Positions 24,401-35,895 are shown, numbered from the stretch's first letter. The stretch is 64,000 bases of DNA from Siderastrea radians (GCA_964017195.1 OZ024887.1:66516228-66580227), one strand, 5' to 3'. The notes: generated by a model from the sequence alone, not told the origin. Numbers and translations: made by a program.

Positions 24401-25236
24401 ATTATGATTTGCAACGTGCAAATTTGCACAGTGTACGCTTCAAAGAAAGGAACTTTAAGCCTCCATTGAAAACTAAATGTACATGAAATGTTAGTCATAC
24501 CAGCTACGTATTATGAGGAATTAGGTTACATGTACTCACCGGCCTTGAAATCGATCGATCAGTCCGTTGGTAATTCAGTCCGTTTATACTTGAATCGAGC
24601 AATCATCAACCATCTTTACAATCATCTTCCAACAGAGCACGTTCTGAGTTGAGCCTTGCTAATCGTAAGCGAAAATAATCTAAAGAATAGCGAAATAAAC
24701 CACTTTCACGTACGATAACCAGCTCTATTCGACACAAACCCATTTTATTTGAAACTCACCGCCGGTTACCCAGCTATGCGACCGGGCCGCTTTCAAGGGG
24801 TCATGTGATTTACAACCGCACGCTCGAGAATTGCAGGCGCAAGTAACCGGTGAATGTGTGTCTGTGTCTGTGATCTGTGTGTGTTGGATTTCTCCGTGTT
24901 TGTGTGCGCCAGAAAGTGAAACGTGGATAGTTTTTTACTCCAGTGGTTGAAGAGTTGTGGGATTCGATGCAGAGCTGCCCTCCCTTACACAAAGGTACAG
25001 TATTAATCTTAAATTTCTTGAATAGATTCTACCTCCTCTTTGGCGGCCATTTTGGTTCGTTCGGTTCGGCTGAGGTCAGAAAAGTACATGTAAGTTACTC
25101 GGCCGAGTTTGGCGACCAGACATAAATGTCCAGTGAAAAAAGTGAGCTTCATTTGCAACATATTCGAATTTTACCTAATAAGTTGGATTTTTGCAAGAAT
25201 ATAGAATAATAATTCTTAGATATTGACTTTTCTTGC
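21465..25236. other. Mirror of giant-element interior 1760-5528
   Basis: Reverse complement of 1757-5528 with rare differences, such as an A/C difference that changes one residue of the short frame near 24390. The exon-like segment maps to 22096-22207 on the minus strand. No gene can be supported. Confidence 0.5.
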
Positions 25237-25403
25237 AAGTAATGCACTTATCAATTGAAATCCCGACCCCCCCCCCCCCACCCCGGGCGAAGGTGGGGAT
25301 TTGACTTGACATCATTGCAAATCTTAACAAACCCCTACCCTACTGGGGCATATTGACTGGTAAAAACCCCCACCCAGGTGGGGAAACCTTCGTCATACCC
25401 TAA
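25237..25403. repeat. GC-rich CCCCACC/GGGGTGG repeat (mirror copy)
   Basis: Reverse-complement counterpart of 1590-1756 inside giant-element copy 2. Same family as 27409-27582. Confidence 0.5.
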
Positions 25404-25424
25404 CTAGTACTGACCTTATATTTG

Positions 25425-27101
25425 AGAGGGAAGTCTCAAGCTGTGATATGTTTGGAGGGTTTAATAGACGTTCTTAGAGCCGTTTAAAAAACTTTGTGTC
25501 ATTGTGTGTGCTAGCTGGATGGCACTTGGTATGGTTTTTGGGCTCAGTTTGAATGCAAGATCTCTAAGAGCCTCTAAATAAGTGATGTTATCTGAAAGGA
25601 TCCGTTAAATTTTTAAGAATGTGATTTGGTGTTTGTTTGTGGTTTCCTGCAAGACCTGTATATTTCTTTATGCACCGAACAATTTGAAACTTCAACATCC
25701 CGCCTTCCCGCGCATACCCCAGGCATTTGACTGTGCATTGTGCCCGGGGAGGGGACATTTGAACGTTGTGTTGGAAGGGTGGGGAATTTGAACCTCATTT
25801 ATCTCTCGTTCTGACGTAATACGCCCGTGAGTTTTTTTCGGTTTTTACAGGGTTTGACGGATTTACAAGGGGGAAGTGCCTTTGTTAGTGAATAACTCAA
25901 AAAGATCTTTAAAAGAAATTTGAAGGTGTCATTCTGGCATATCTCTATCTCTCTCGTGTTAAGCGTTTGATTGAAGACGAAATTTGTCTTTGAGGAGAGG
26001 TAGTTCACTACTAATTGGTGGGGCATTTGAACAGCTTTTTTTCCTCAACGGGAGGGAATTTGAACAAGCCCATCTTCAAAACTTCAAATGCCCGGGGGGT
26101 TGACAAGGATGGGGGGAATGTTGAACTTTCGAATTGATCGGCGCATTATCACGGATGTCATATACAGTCTAAAGCATCCAAGGTATTCTGTGACTCTTGC
26201 AGTTTCGGCTGATCTTATAAAAGCTACAGCTTCTTGAGTTGTCGTTTTAACTCCACTTTCATGGTTGTGATTGAAATATATGGGAGTAGAATTCTTGGAG
26301 TTGCCTCCATTGTCTTATGGCGTTACTAGCATCCAACATATCAGATACATGTAGATCTCAAGTAGTCTAACTGCACTAAGTAATTCTCAAAGAGGTCATG
26401 ACATTGTTTCAGTGACTTCCGTCTGCCTGGATTTTCTAAACCTCCATTTATAAAGTCTGCAGTAGTTAAAATGCTGATTAAGTCTCATGCATGCTTCTCG
26501 TATTGTGTTATTTCTTGAGCAATACTGCTGTTTCGACTCTTTTGTGAGTCTCGTCAGTTGCTCCAAGATAGTCTCTAGGTATGGGTGAGTGTTAACTCCA
26601 TTCTGTAGCTGATACAGTTCTGACCGTTTATATATCTTTCACAGCGGTTGAGTGGATGGAAAAATCGCGCATGTTTTTCTGTTGGTTGTTTAATATCAAC
26701 CACGGGGAGGCCGTATCCTGGCCAATAGGCTGTTGAGATTTTCGATCCTTATTTTTGCCAAGCTCAATCTGTAATCTCAAAAGGCTATTGTATGACTTTC
26801 CACAGAGTCTTGTTATTTTCTAGCCACAAGAAAGAGCTTTCCTGTATAGAAACCTTTTGATATATGTTATATCACAGTCGTTCTAGCTCTGAATTAAACT
26901 CCGTTTATACTTCTGGTACATGTGGATCTTTTCAGAAAACATCACTTATTTAGAGGCTTCTAGAGATCTTGCAATCAAACTGAGCCCAAAAACCATTCTA
27001 AGTGCCAGCCAGCTAGCACACATGATGGCACAAAGTTTTTAAACGGCTCTAAGAACGTCTGTTAAACCCTCCAAACATATCACAGCTTGAGACTTCCCTC
27101 T
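25425..27101 (+). mobile_element. Nested foldback element (about 1.68 kb, about 180-bp inverted ends)
   Basis: The outer arms 25425-25602 and 26924-27101 are imperfect inverted repeats starting AGAGGGAAGTCTCAAG. They run through a shared GGCTCAGTTTG block to GGATC(C/T). The interior of about 1.3 kb holds a 475-bp MITE (25671-26145) and otherwise unrecognised sequence. The arms differ at several positions, so this element is clearly older than the giant element around it. No clear target-site duplication could be read. Confidence 0.65.
25671..26145. mobile_element. 475-bp MITE, Harbinger-like (in copy 2)
   Basis: Same insertion as 848-1322, carried inside the second giant-element copy, with the TTA duplication seen on the opposite strand. 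Confidence 0.75.
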
Positions 27102-27408
27102 AATTGTCGTTTGTAACGCAATACTGGCCAGCCCTATCTGGTCTCAAACATATACCAAGAGAGAAATGGTACCAGAAATTTTCAAGGAGCCTCCTCTCTT
27201 ATCGTACAGAAGAGGGAAATCTCTCAAAGACATTCTAGTTAAAGCTAAGCTATAAAGGCTAGAAAATACCACATACAAACTGTACAGGAGTTGTGTTGGC
27301 CCGTCAACCCCTTCTAACTAAAACTGAAACAAAACTACAAAGCACGGCCGAGCAATCCAGCAAACGACACCAGTGACCATGTGCAGAAATTACCGTGAGG
27401 AAACTAGG

Positions 27409-27582
27409 CACGAGTCAAATCCCCACCTCGCTCCCCACTTTGATGAATGTGCAAAGCAAATCTTGAGAAATCCCCCACCCCCACGGGCGAATCGTGCCTT
27501 CCAATACCATAAAAATCCCCACATTCCCCCACCTTGGCCCGGGGTGGGGGAGGGGTCGGGATTTCAATTGATAAGTGCATAA
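27409..27582. repeat. GC-rich CCCCACC/GGGGTGG repeat, second family member
   Basis: Begins near CACGAGTCAAATCCCCACC and ends GGGATTTCAATTGATAAGTG, the same terminal sequence as the 1590-1756 copy. The short reading frames across it are low-complexity artefacts. Confidence 0.5.
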
Positions 27583-30500
27583 ATAGGTCGAATAAATTTC
27601 AATGACTGTGTTATAGTCAAGCAGCACTCTCGTTCTGCAGCCAATTGGAACGATCTTTACAACAGCTTGATATACAATGTCGCCTCAGGACAAACGTTCG
27701 TTACTCAAACTCAGTCAAAAAGTTGGACTTGGTGAGCAAATATAGACAGGCTAAATTAGAATCTATCTGGCAAGCCATTTGCATGTCACTGAATAAGAAT
27801 GGTCTCTTTTGTTCATAAAACATTAATACACAAGTAAATAACTGGCTGGATATTCTAAAATTTCTCAATCAACATTACCTTCTGTAAAATCAAAGTGAAC
27901 CAGTTTTGGTGTGAATTTTTATCAACTTACCGATATTGTGTTTTTGCATTCCTTCTACCATGAATCACTGGGAATTATTAATTTAGGATAACCTTTATTG
28001 ACATGTCACTTTTTGGTCATATAAGAAATAATGTACATGTGTCAACTTCAGATTTTACTTCCAATTCAATTTCTGGTGGTCTGCAATAGCAGTACTGTCA
28101 AGTTCTATTAGTTAAAACTGTTATTTAAACATACTTTAGCGTGCATGGTTGCTGAAGGAAAGTATTTATGTGGGGCCTCTTCGCATGGATTTCCTGTCTG
28201 GATGAATAACCCTACTTTATTTATGTTTTATTTATTTATTTATTTTGTTATTTGCTAAATACTGTATACAAAATGGTCACCCACCCACTCTTTCAGTTTT
28301 GTAACTAAATGGTGGCTACATGTATACATAAAGGACAAGACAAGCATTTTAACCCTTTTTGGGTGAGAAATCTAATAAACTAGCCAGTCCACCCAGTCTT
28401 TCATGTAGAGCTGACCCTTCAAAGACCTTTGCAAGTCACTGAGTAGGTGTTTCTAGTTACAGTTCACCAATCAACTTCTGTTATGTTACAGTACTTTTTT
28501 GCCTCAAATTTTGTCAGTGGCTGAGAATATATACTATACACATGTACATGTATATATGGGTCCATTCAGTGACTATTTGGCTTGTTAAGCATACAATAGT
28601 ATTTTTCACTGTTTAAAAATACACCATTTATTAGGGGTTGCATGTACGTACATGTAATTGTGTAAGAGCACGCAAAAGGCGTGCCTGTAGATGCCATACC
28701 AAAGGCACTAGCTACTCCTATTCGTCTGAGAGGAACTGTACAATATGGTTGCAGTTTTTTGGTTATTTCCCTTGGTATTTAATTTATGTTTATTTTACTT
28801 TGTATTTTTTTTTCCAGGTGCATTTGCTAAAAACTGAAAACAGTATTTCCAAGTCTAACAGGGAATCCTGGGCAACAAAGCAGATAAGAAATACCACAAC
28901 ATTTGCAGTTCAGGGCCTGTTTAGATAGTCTGAGTTTTACTTATGCTGCTGGTCTGGCATATCATTGGAAATATTGTAACGAGTTCACTTCATTTATCAT
29001 TGCCTCTGGCTATGATTGTCGTAAGGTTTTAACACATTTCAAAATCCTGCAGCATTTTTTTATGCCATGCACGACAGGCATGAGAAAGTTTTAGCTTTTA
29101 TTTGCATGGAACAACTTGCATTGTAGGCTGTTCATTAGCATGTCGCATACAACATAGTCTAAATTGGCCCTTTATATGTACAGTGTAGTTTTGTTACTTT
29201 TTCAATTAGACCTGAAACTGAACAGAACAGAACAGAACAGAGGTATTAGTTTAAACATGGAGCAATCCTGTAGGGTGAGACACTTTTGCTTGGATCACTT
29301 GTTACATGTACATAAGCCACATTAGCAGTTCAGACATATTTGTAAGATTTTTACATGATGAAACTCAGATCAAAGTGATAAGTTTAAAATGTTCGTTTAG
29401 CCATGGACTTTTGCCACAAAAAGTTATAAATGAGGAAAAGCATCAAGAGGCAAAAAAACCAGGCTCAAAAGAAAACTGGGGCTATGAAGGAAAGAATGTA
29501 ATAATTAAAAATTAAGTCCAGCTAGCATGATGAAGGTGGCAACCAGCATAATGAGACGTCAAAATAAACCAAATTGAAGTCAACATGTACACACAATGTA
29601 CGTCGTTCTCTTTCCAGATTTTTTTGTGGAAACAGCTTTCTATCTTGCGTGTAATGGTTAATACATTTATTGAATGAGATCAAGTAACTGAAACTACAGC
29701 CCACCGAAGTTATACCTTCACAGATTCCTTTCATTTTTGCATTGTAGGTGAAGTGACAAAAATGAATAGGTATGAGAAAAATCATTTTTTTGTCTAAAGC
29801 TTCAGTTTATTACATGGTGATGTAAGATCTGTATCAACCAGTGGCAAATTGACTGTTTTACATAACTTGATAATTTTTCATATCTTTTGGCAAAAAAAAA
29901 AACTAAGCACAAAAAATACTTATGTAAGTTAAGTTACACTGTAATGTACATAAGAGATTTGGGGGGGCATATCTTTTTAATATGTTTTTGACAAATGCTA
30001 TCAAAATTAGATTGAAATATAATATGTACTTGTAATATCAAAGTACATACACGTTAATCACTACGCAAGAGCTTGCTTTGCAGTTGTGCGTGAGTGGCAA
30101 TTGTGCATGTGTTTTTAAATTCTAAGTGAGCAGCTCCTAAACCAATTTGATGAAATTCAGCCAATGTTGTTATATAGTTTTCCAGCAATACCATGTCCGC
30201 AAATTTGAATTTTCCTTCTATTTGAAAGGTTTAGCTTTTTTTCCAGAGGTACATGTAGTGCCTTTTATCTCTCAGCCTTACATTGTAAATTTTTAATTTT
30301 ATTTGAAAGTTTTAGCTTGTTTTCTTAAGGTACAAGTAGTACTTTTTATCTCTAATCCATATTTACACTTGGAACTTTAGCAGCTTGCAAACACAGATGC
30401 AAACACAGATGCAAAAAAAACTGCATCCCGGTTCGTGAGACCACTGCATAAAGAATCAAATCCACTGGCAATTGAAAGATGTACAGGAGAATTCATATTT

Positions 30501-31224
30501 TTTGAAAGAAATTAAATTTTAACCCTTTACTAGAATTGTTAAGCTTTAATCAATGGTTTGTACAAGTGTTTGTCAAAACAATGGACATTACAGTAGCCTG
30601 TATGCAGACGGTCCTATGGAGTGGCTGATGACTTAATAGTCTAGCAATGGAAACATTTTTGGTTCCTCTGCTGAATTTGATTTGCAGTCGTAAAAGCTCT
30701 GGCTGATCAGTATTATTTTGCAAATGTATCAAGTTCTGTAAAGTATCTTAATCAACATCTTCAGACGACAGTGCAATGCAACACTTTAGTTTTAACTGTA
30801 TTTTTTTTGTTTGGCTCTTCGGTAGAGACTAAAATATTTCAGTCAACCAAAGTAAAATTTTGCAAAGTACAGTGTGTGTACCTGTAAATGTGTCGAATGT
30901 AACAACCATTTTTTATTCCTAGGCCGTCACTTGTCAAGCTGAAAAGTCATAAGCCAACTTAGAGTTTAGTTAATGTTTATAGGGTTGCTCCATGTTTAAA
31001 ATCAATTTGGTATTAGAAGGTTTTGTTAAGATATACATTGTATAATCATTATTCACTGTACGTTGTTGGTTTTGGTGGTATGGCAATTGTAGTGCATGTT
31101 TATATTTTGTACCCTGGCCATTTGAATTTCCATAGAATATGTATTAGAAATTGCACTACAGTTTGCAATAAAAATTATCATTGAGGCACATAAGAATTGG
31201 TTGGAACATTTGTCAAACACTGTT
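27583..31224. other. Right third of giant element, present once in window
   Basis: AT-rich, with TTTATTTA microrepeats (28221-28250), a GAACA run (29218-29240) and many CATGTACATG motifs. Short frames at 28638-28928 and 28903-29094 share no recognisable motif; an acceptor-like T tract plus CCAG ends at 28818. If the element encodes a spliced transposase, this is the most likely place that is not already explained by nested elements, but I cannot show one. Confidence 0.4.
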
Positions 31225-31741
31225 AACCAAAAGCCTGGAAAGCCCAGGGAAACCTGGGCTTCTAGGTTTTTGAATTCTTAGAACATTGGGCTTGAGGCTT
31301 TTCAAGTACTGTGATGTTTTCGAACCACACTAACCGGGCTTTTCAGGTGCATATGATATGTTCGAACCAGACTTTCTGGAAAACCCTGGTAAAACCAGAC
31401 AAACAAGGTTTTTGAGGTTTTGTCTTTGAACCAGACGTACCAAGAAAGCCTGGTTAAACCAGGCTAACCAACCTTTTCAGGTAATTTTTTCGAACCAGAC
31501 TCGCCATAAAAGCCTGGTTAAACCAGACTAACCTGACTTTTCAGGTTATAATTTTCGTCCCTAAACCGGCCTTACCAGGCTTCTGTGGTACAATACAACC
31601 AGGCTCACCCTAAAAGCCTGGTAAAACCAGCCTTACCAGACTTTTTACCAGACTTGTTTTCTTCACAAAAGCCTGGTAAGTCTGGTTGAACCAGACTTGA
31701 CCAGGCTTACCAGACTTTTTACCAGGCTCTTGGTGCAAGGG
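31225..31741 (+). repeat. Subterminal CCAGG/CCTGG repeat array, copy 2 right end
   Basis: The right end carries its own diverged array (AAGCCTGG, CCAGACT, GGTAAAACCAG and similar) that leads into the terminal GGTGCAAGGG. It is less regular than the left array and shows identity to it only in the last 25 bp and the short unit. The element ends are therefore asymmetric inside the TIR. Confidence 0.8.
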
Positions 31742-31743
31742 TA

Positions 31744-33011
31744 AGACTAGATTCTATTCGGGGAATAAAGGAAAGAAATAGCAGCTAATAACACATTAAA
31801 ACTTCTGGTCTATTATGAAACGGAGCGCTATTCAGCGAGTACGAAATAGCGGCTGCAGCTAACACTACATCGAGTATAACAGAAACCTTTCGTTCTTTGG
31901 TGCGTATACAAAAACAGAAACTCTATTTTAATTTACGGTTTTTAATCTATTGAAAGTTTCGCATTTTCAGTTGCTAGACCTAGTCAAAAGGGCAGATTCA
32001 TAAAAGATCTCTTTCTTTTGAAAGCGAGAAAAAGTGCAAAACAAAACAATCCAAAAGCAAACCACTCATAACTGATTGCACTCTAAACAGAATATCGGTA
32101 AACACAGGCGCAAACACAGAGATTAATTTGCGAGTCTGCGGGTCTGCGAGTCATGCGAGTCATGCGAGTGTTGCGAGTCATGCGAGACTCGCGAGTCTTG
32201 CGAAATTTGAAAATTAGTCATACGAAGGCCTTTCTCAACAGTTAGAAATTTAAAGTAAAGGAACTCCCAACTCTCCCCAGTTGGAAATTTAAAGGGGCAT
32301 AGTCACGCTGTTTTAGTTCACTTTAAAAATCAAAAATATGTCCTCACATCAATAAACGCCCACAAATAATGGTCTAGTTTTGTTACCAAAGACTATATTA
32401 CTTCACTGAAGCTATTTCTTGTCGTCTGTTGCTACAAATGGCACGGATGGAAATGGATTGCAATTTGAAAAAATTAGGCTAAACTTTTCAAATTCTTTCA
32501 GCGTGTTGACATTAAATCGATATTAAATGGTCATGGTTTGTTTTCTCTTAATGAAATTGAGTTAATATGTTCCTTTAAATGTTCAAACACAATGTTGGGC
32601 ATGGATAAAGTTAGCTACCGATAATTTTAGCACAGTTTTGACCAAAAGTCTGCGAAATACTCGTGACCATTCCCCTTTAAAGAGAAGCCCGGCCTAGTAT
32701 TCGTAAGTAGAATAAAATTTGAAGTAAATTATTAAAATATTACGTTATTCATCATATCGCAAATCAAATGAATTGGTGAGGTATCAATTCCTTAAGAATT
32801 TTGACGGGGAATCATTTTACTACATCCTCAGGCACAGAGACCTACAAAATAACGTTCTTAGTTAATTTTTGCATATCTGAACAATATTACGTTTTTCTTC
32901 TGCACAATAAAATACCTTTTATTAATATACGATAAAAATTAAAGCTGTTTTTCGAAGATGATGTTATTTGTTCGTTACAGTGTTATTCGTGACTCAAAGT
33001 CAGTTTTTCAG
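31744..33011. other. Locus A between giant element and Penelope remnant
   Basis: AT-rich sequence without a gene, including the GCGAGTC repeat and about 37 bases (near 32305-32345) absent from B. B counterpart 45762-47011. Confidence 0.4.
32128..32204. repeat. GCGAGTCATGCGAGT low-complexity repeat, locus A
   Basis: Irregular 9-10-base TGCGAGTCA units. Repeated in B at 46146-46220. A similar repeat in opposite orientation is at 51196-51276, beyond the duplication. Confidence 0.7.
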
Positions 33012-33095
33012 AGAGATCTTCAACATATAATTTTTCAAAAACTTAAAGGTTCAAAGATTCAAATGAGACCTAACACTATTGTAAAAAATTAAATC

Positions 33096-33136
33096 TAAAA
33101 TCCAAGCTTTCGCCGATCAACGGCATCATCAGGGAT
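33096..33136 (-). ncRNA. Hammerhead-like motif in Penelope tail, locus A inverted copy
   Basis: Same CTGATGA-stem-GAAA motif on minus, conserved with B. The tail around it (TTGGATTTTAGATTTAATTT) is also kept. Confidence 0.4.
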
Positions 33137-33299
33137 AAGAAAAATATTCCGCGTAGGCCTATATATAAATGTAAAGTAAGATGTGAAAAAAGCGTAAGAA
33201 TGTGGCAAGTATGTAAAATTTATAAAACAATAGGTACAAATATGAAAAGGAAACGAATAAAGTGGTCTAATGACGGAGTGTCATTGCACAAAGGGTCTA

Positions 33300-33658
33300 T
33301 CCACATATGTTAAAACAGTCACTAGAACAGAAGGTCCGCGAATTCGCTGCATTCCTCTCGGGAGTTGAGAGTAGGTTTGTATTTCCTTATGTAAAATGCT
33401 TCAAATAGGCGTAGATTTACGGGGTCATTTTCCAGTACAATGGTCTTGATTTCAATGCCTTTGTAGTCTTTGTTTTGGCATGTGGAGATGTTTCTTTACA
33501 GAGGAGTTTTCACTATTGAGGTGTTCTTTTACACGATCGTGGATGAAACGTGTAGTGCTCCCGATGTAGTGTTGGTTGCAATTGTTACAGGTGATTTGGT
33601 ACACGGCGTTCCTTAAAAGGCATAAGTTGGTTTTGGATGTGGGACAGTCCCAGCACAT
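33300..33658 (-). pseudogene. GIY-YIG endonuclease fragment of Penelope-like element, locus A (inverted copy)
   Basis: Reading minus, CPTSKTNLCLLRNAVYQITC is followed by NNCNQHYIGST and a basic RFIHDRVKEHL helix, the GIY-YIG pattern of Penelope-like endonucleases: Y-x-I-T-C-x2-C, YIG, then R and H/E. The frame is broken after SSVKKH by a 2-base loss relative to B. It then continues in another frame through CQNKDYKGIEIKT and YIRKYKPTLNSREECSEF to a stop near 33323. Non-functional. Confidence 0.8.
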
Positions 33659-33661
33659 CTA

Positions 33662-34640
33662 GAAAACAGCCTCGAGCTCATTAAGTGCATCCAAGCCGGG
33701 GATTTCACCACCAACAAAACCTTACCATATCCATGCAGCCTCGATGTGGTGTCCCCGTATACTTCAATACCCATACAGGAAGCCATTACCAATGCTGTTG
33801 ACAGAATTCAGAACCCAATACTACACCTCTCCAAACAAGACACAACAGACCTCTTCACAGTTACGCTAAACAACATGTACTTCTCCTTTAATGGTCAAGT
33901 TTTCCGCCAAAAAGAAGGCCCACCTATGGGTTCCAGCATCTCAGGCATTCTAGCCATCCTATTCATGGACAAACTAGAGACCATCGCCCTCTCCTCACAC
34001 CTATCGATAAGCCCCTATAGGAGATATGTTGACGACATTTATCTCCAAACTACCGGTGAAGAGATGGCAGACCGATTCCACCACACAATGAACAGCCTAC
34101 ACCCCAAACTGAAGTTTGAAATCGAGAAACCGGAAACAACACCCAATGGCCTCTTACTGTCACTCCTCGATTTCAAAGTCTCCATCTCCGAAGACGGCAG
34201 AAGCTCCTTCGAGTTTTACACACAAAAAAACAGCCAAGTAACTACTATTCGTACACCACCGATCAGCCATACCCAAGAAATCAAAGATCAACTTCATTCG
34301 CAATGAGCGGAAACGTATCGAAGATAGATGCTCCACACAAACGACATCTATAAAGTACCAAAACATGTTTGACGACATCCTCCGCATTAGTGGATCTCTG
34401 GAAGACAGTATAGATCAAACAAAGCATCCCCAAAGCCATCAAAGAAACTCTCCACCTCCAAACGTGGATTGGTCATACCTCAAGATTTCATACATCTCCG
34501 AACGTCTCAACCCCAAGATCACTAACATTTTCCGAAAAGAGGGCATACCGAGTACGTGTCGCGCACAGATCATACACCCCAGGCGGGCTCTCTCGCGCAA
34601 CGGCACTCAGGCGGAGCGTACGTATATGCACCAGGGACAA
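33662..34640 (+). pseudogene. Reverse transcriptase fragment of Penelope-like element, locus A
   Basis: The frame opens at 33662 without a start codon (upstream part missing) with ENSLELIKCIQAGDF. Motif A is SLDVVSPYTSIP (about 33740), the B region is QKEGPPMGSSISGILAILFMD (about 33913-33970), and the catalytic C motif is YRRYVDDIY (34015-34041). Next come LKFEIEK and LLDFKVS (D and E regions). The main frame is lost near 34230; other frames continue with INFIRNERKRIEDRC and SYLKISYISERLNPKIT, the typical Penelope thumb/linker. The upstream N-terminal RT part is absent. The YVDD-type catalytic pair and GPPMGSS identify the family; the copy is a pseudogene with at least two frameshifts. Confidence 0.85.
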
Positions 34641-34643
34641 CTG

Positions 34644-35486
34644 GTGTAATTTACCAGTGTGGCTATCGTTTTGCAACTCTAATAGCCACGCTTTTAAATT
34701 ACGATTGGAAAAGTTTTATTGAACTAACCCCCGGTTCTTATTCGTAAACTCTTCCCAGTTGATTTCGCCTGCCCTCTACGTTTTAAAATGTTTCATTAGA
34801 ATATACCCTTTTCCCCGGCGGTGGGGGAATCCCATGTGAGAGAGGCAGGGATGCTCATAAAAAGTTAAAATTAATTAAACCCCCGACTGAAAGCCAAACT
34901 GGGCCTGGCTCACGCCCCGAACAAAAAAAAAGCAGAAACAAGTCTCCAATTTGAAAAACGAAAACAGATACGCGTGCATCGATGGAGACTTAATAGTTAT
35001 CACCCCCCAAAAAACTTAAATTTTAATTTTTATTAATTAAAGAAACGAAGCAGAAGTCCTGTCAATGTAAAGCTCCCCTTTGACATTTTTTTACAACTTT
35101 TAGACAGACAGCTAAAAAGTAACGGAAACAAACCTCGATGACGGGAAGTTCGAATGTATGAAACAGAAACAACTAACAATAATATCAACTGTGCGAGGGT
35201 TAGGTTCTAAAATACATTTCTTTCGGGGAGAAAAATATCTCAAGATTATTATAATAGTGTATTTATGGTAGACCTTCTAAAATGTATACGTGCTCGTCCC
35301 TAATATTAAAGGCCCATTTCCACTTCTATTCTTGCTGCAATTTGAGATTATCTGATCCAGTCTTTATCTGGCAGTAATGTATCCCATCAGCTTTATGTTT
35401 TGGTAACTCCTGTGCGAAAAACGACAACGAAAAACGACAACTTGAAAAAAGAAAAGAACAAAAACGGACTGGAAAATAGCCGATAA
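34644..35486. other. Locus A right part, no gene seen
   Basis: AT-rich, collinear with B 48597-48943 and 50181-50679. B differs by having the 1.2-kb hairpin-headed segment at the position equal to A 34990. Confidence 0.4.
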
Positions 35487-35573
35487 ATGGCATCTACATT
35501 CGAGCAGTTTCGCGGAGACAAATCGCCACACAATCGTCGTTCTTTACACGTGCGATTTGAAATCATGCCTTAG
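35487..35573 (+). pseudogene. Broken counterpart of the 74-residue frame, locus A
   Basis: Same start as 50680 (offset 15193), with FTF changed to STF near the start. The frame ends after 28 codons at TAG (35571-35573), where B has TAC. If the frame ever coded for protein it is inactivated here. Confidence 0.2.
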
Positions 35574-35895
35574 ATCGCAAGAATAATAGCGTCTATGAAG
35601 GGGCCTTATGATCTAACTATAATTATACAAACCCGACACAAAACCTATCTTAATAAGAAATACCAGGTGGATGAGGCTGTAGTAAAACCCGGGGGAGAGA
35701 CTCCTATATGAAAGGGGAAGTTATGTTCGTCGTCTTTGGGGTACGAATTTTAGATTTTGGTCTCACGTAGCGTGTTCAGGGCGGTAAGCCAATATTCTCA
35801 GGAATGCAGGTATCGCTTAAGGTTGAGCGTAAAGAAATGTCTATGAGAAGATGAAAAGCAAAAGCCGTCATGCTTTGCTGGTGCGTGGTCTTCAT

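Larger units (their letters stand above)
16722..31741 (+). mobile_element. Giant 15-kb TIR element, copy 2 (complete)
   Basis: A complete 15,020-bp element. Its left end starts CCCTTGCACCAAGAGCCTGG and its right end is the inverted complement of the same sequence, giving a TIR of about 25 bp. Outside each end is a TA (16720-16721 and 31742-31743). The duplicate locus B reads straight through with a single TA at 45760-45761, so the insertion, its exact borders and the 2-bp target duplication can be seen directly. Both ends carry arrays of CCAGG/CCTGG subterminal repeats. The interior holds nested MITEs, a tRNA-like SINE segment and a 1.7-kb foldback element. No open frame above about 100 codons and no transposase motif was recognised, so it is either non-autonomous or has a heavily spliced gene that cannot be seen by eye. 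A 2-bp duplication is known in several DNA transposon groups (Tc1/mariner, Mirage, ISL2EU); I do not assign it. Confidence 0.93.
33012..34643. mobile_element. Penelope-like element remnant, locus A
   Basis: Two opposed parts. On the minus strand, 33012-33658 is an inverted copy of the element's 3' end: untranslated tail, then GIY-YIG endonuclease. On the plus strand, 33662-34640 is the reverse transcriptase region. The plus-strand endonuclease and tail, present in B, are missing here: after CACCAGGGACAACTG at 34642 the sequence jumps to flanking DNA equal to B 48597. Inverted partial 3' copies are common in Penelope-like elements. All frames are damaged. Confidence 0.85.
31742..35895 (+). repeat. 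Segmental duplication, locus A (second part)
   Basis: Continues the A/B homology after the giant element, matching 45760-51088. Differences from B include a 37-bp segment present only in A near 32305-32345, the different Penelope remnants, and the lack of the 1.2-kb hairpin-headed segment. The homology stops after TTCAT at 35895 (51088 in B). Confidence 0.9.

Noticed and set aside
1..26992. The giant inverted repeat as a simple assembly artefact
   Set aside because: Copy 2 has unique right-hand sequence, exact TIRs and a TA duplication with an empty paralogous site, and copy 1 has a different right flank. A mirrored contig error would not create these. Long reads would still be the final test.
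16722..31741. Maverick/Polinton identity for the giant element
   Set aside because: The size is similar, but there is a 2-bp instead of 6-bp target duplication and no trace of DNA polymerase B, integrase, ATPase or capsid genes.
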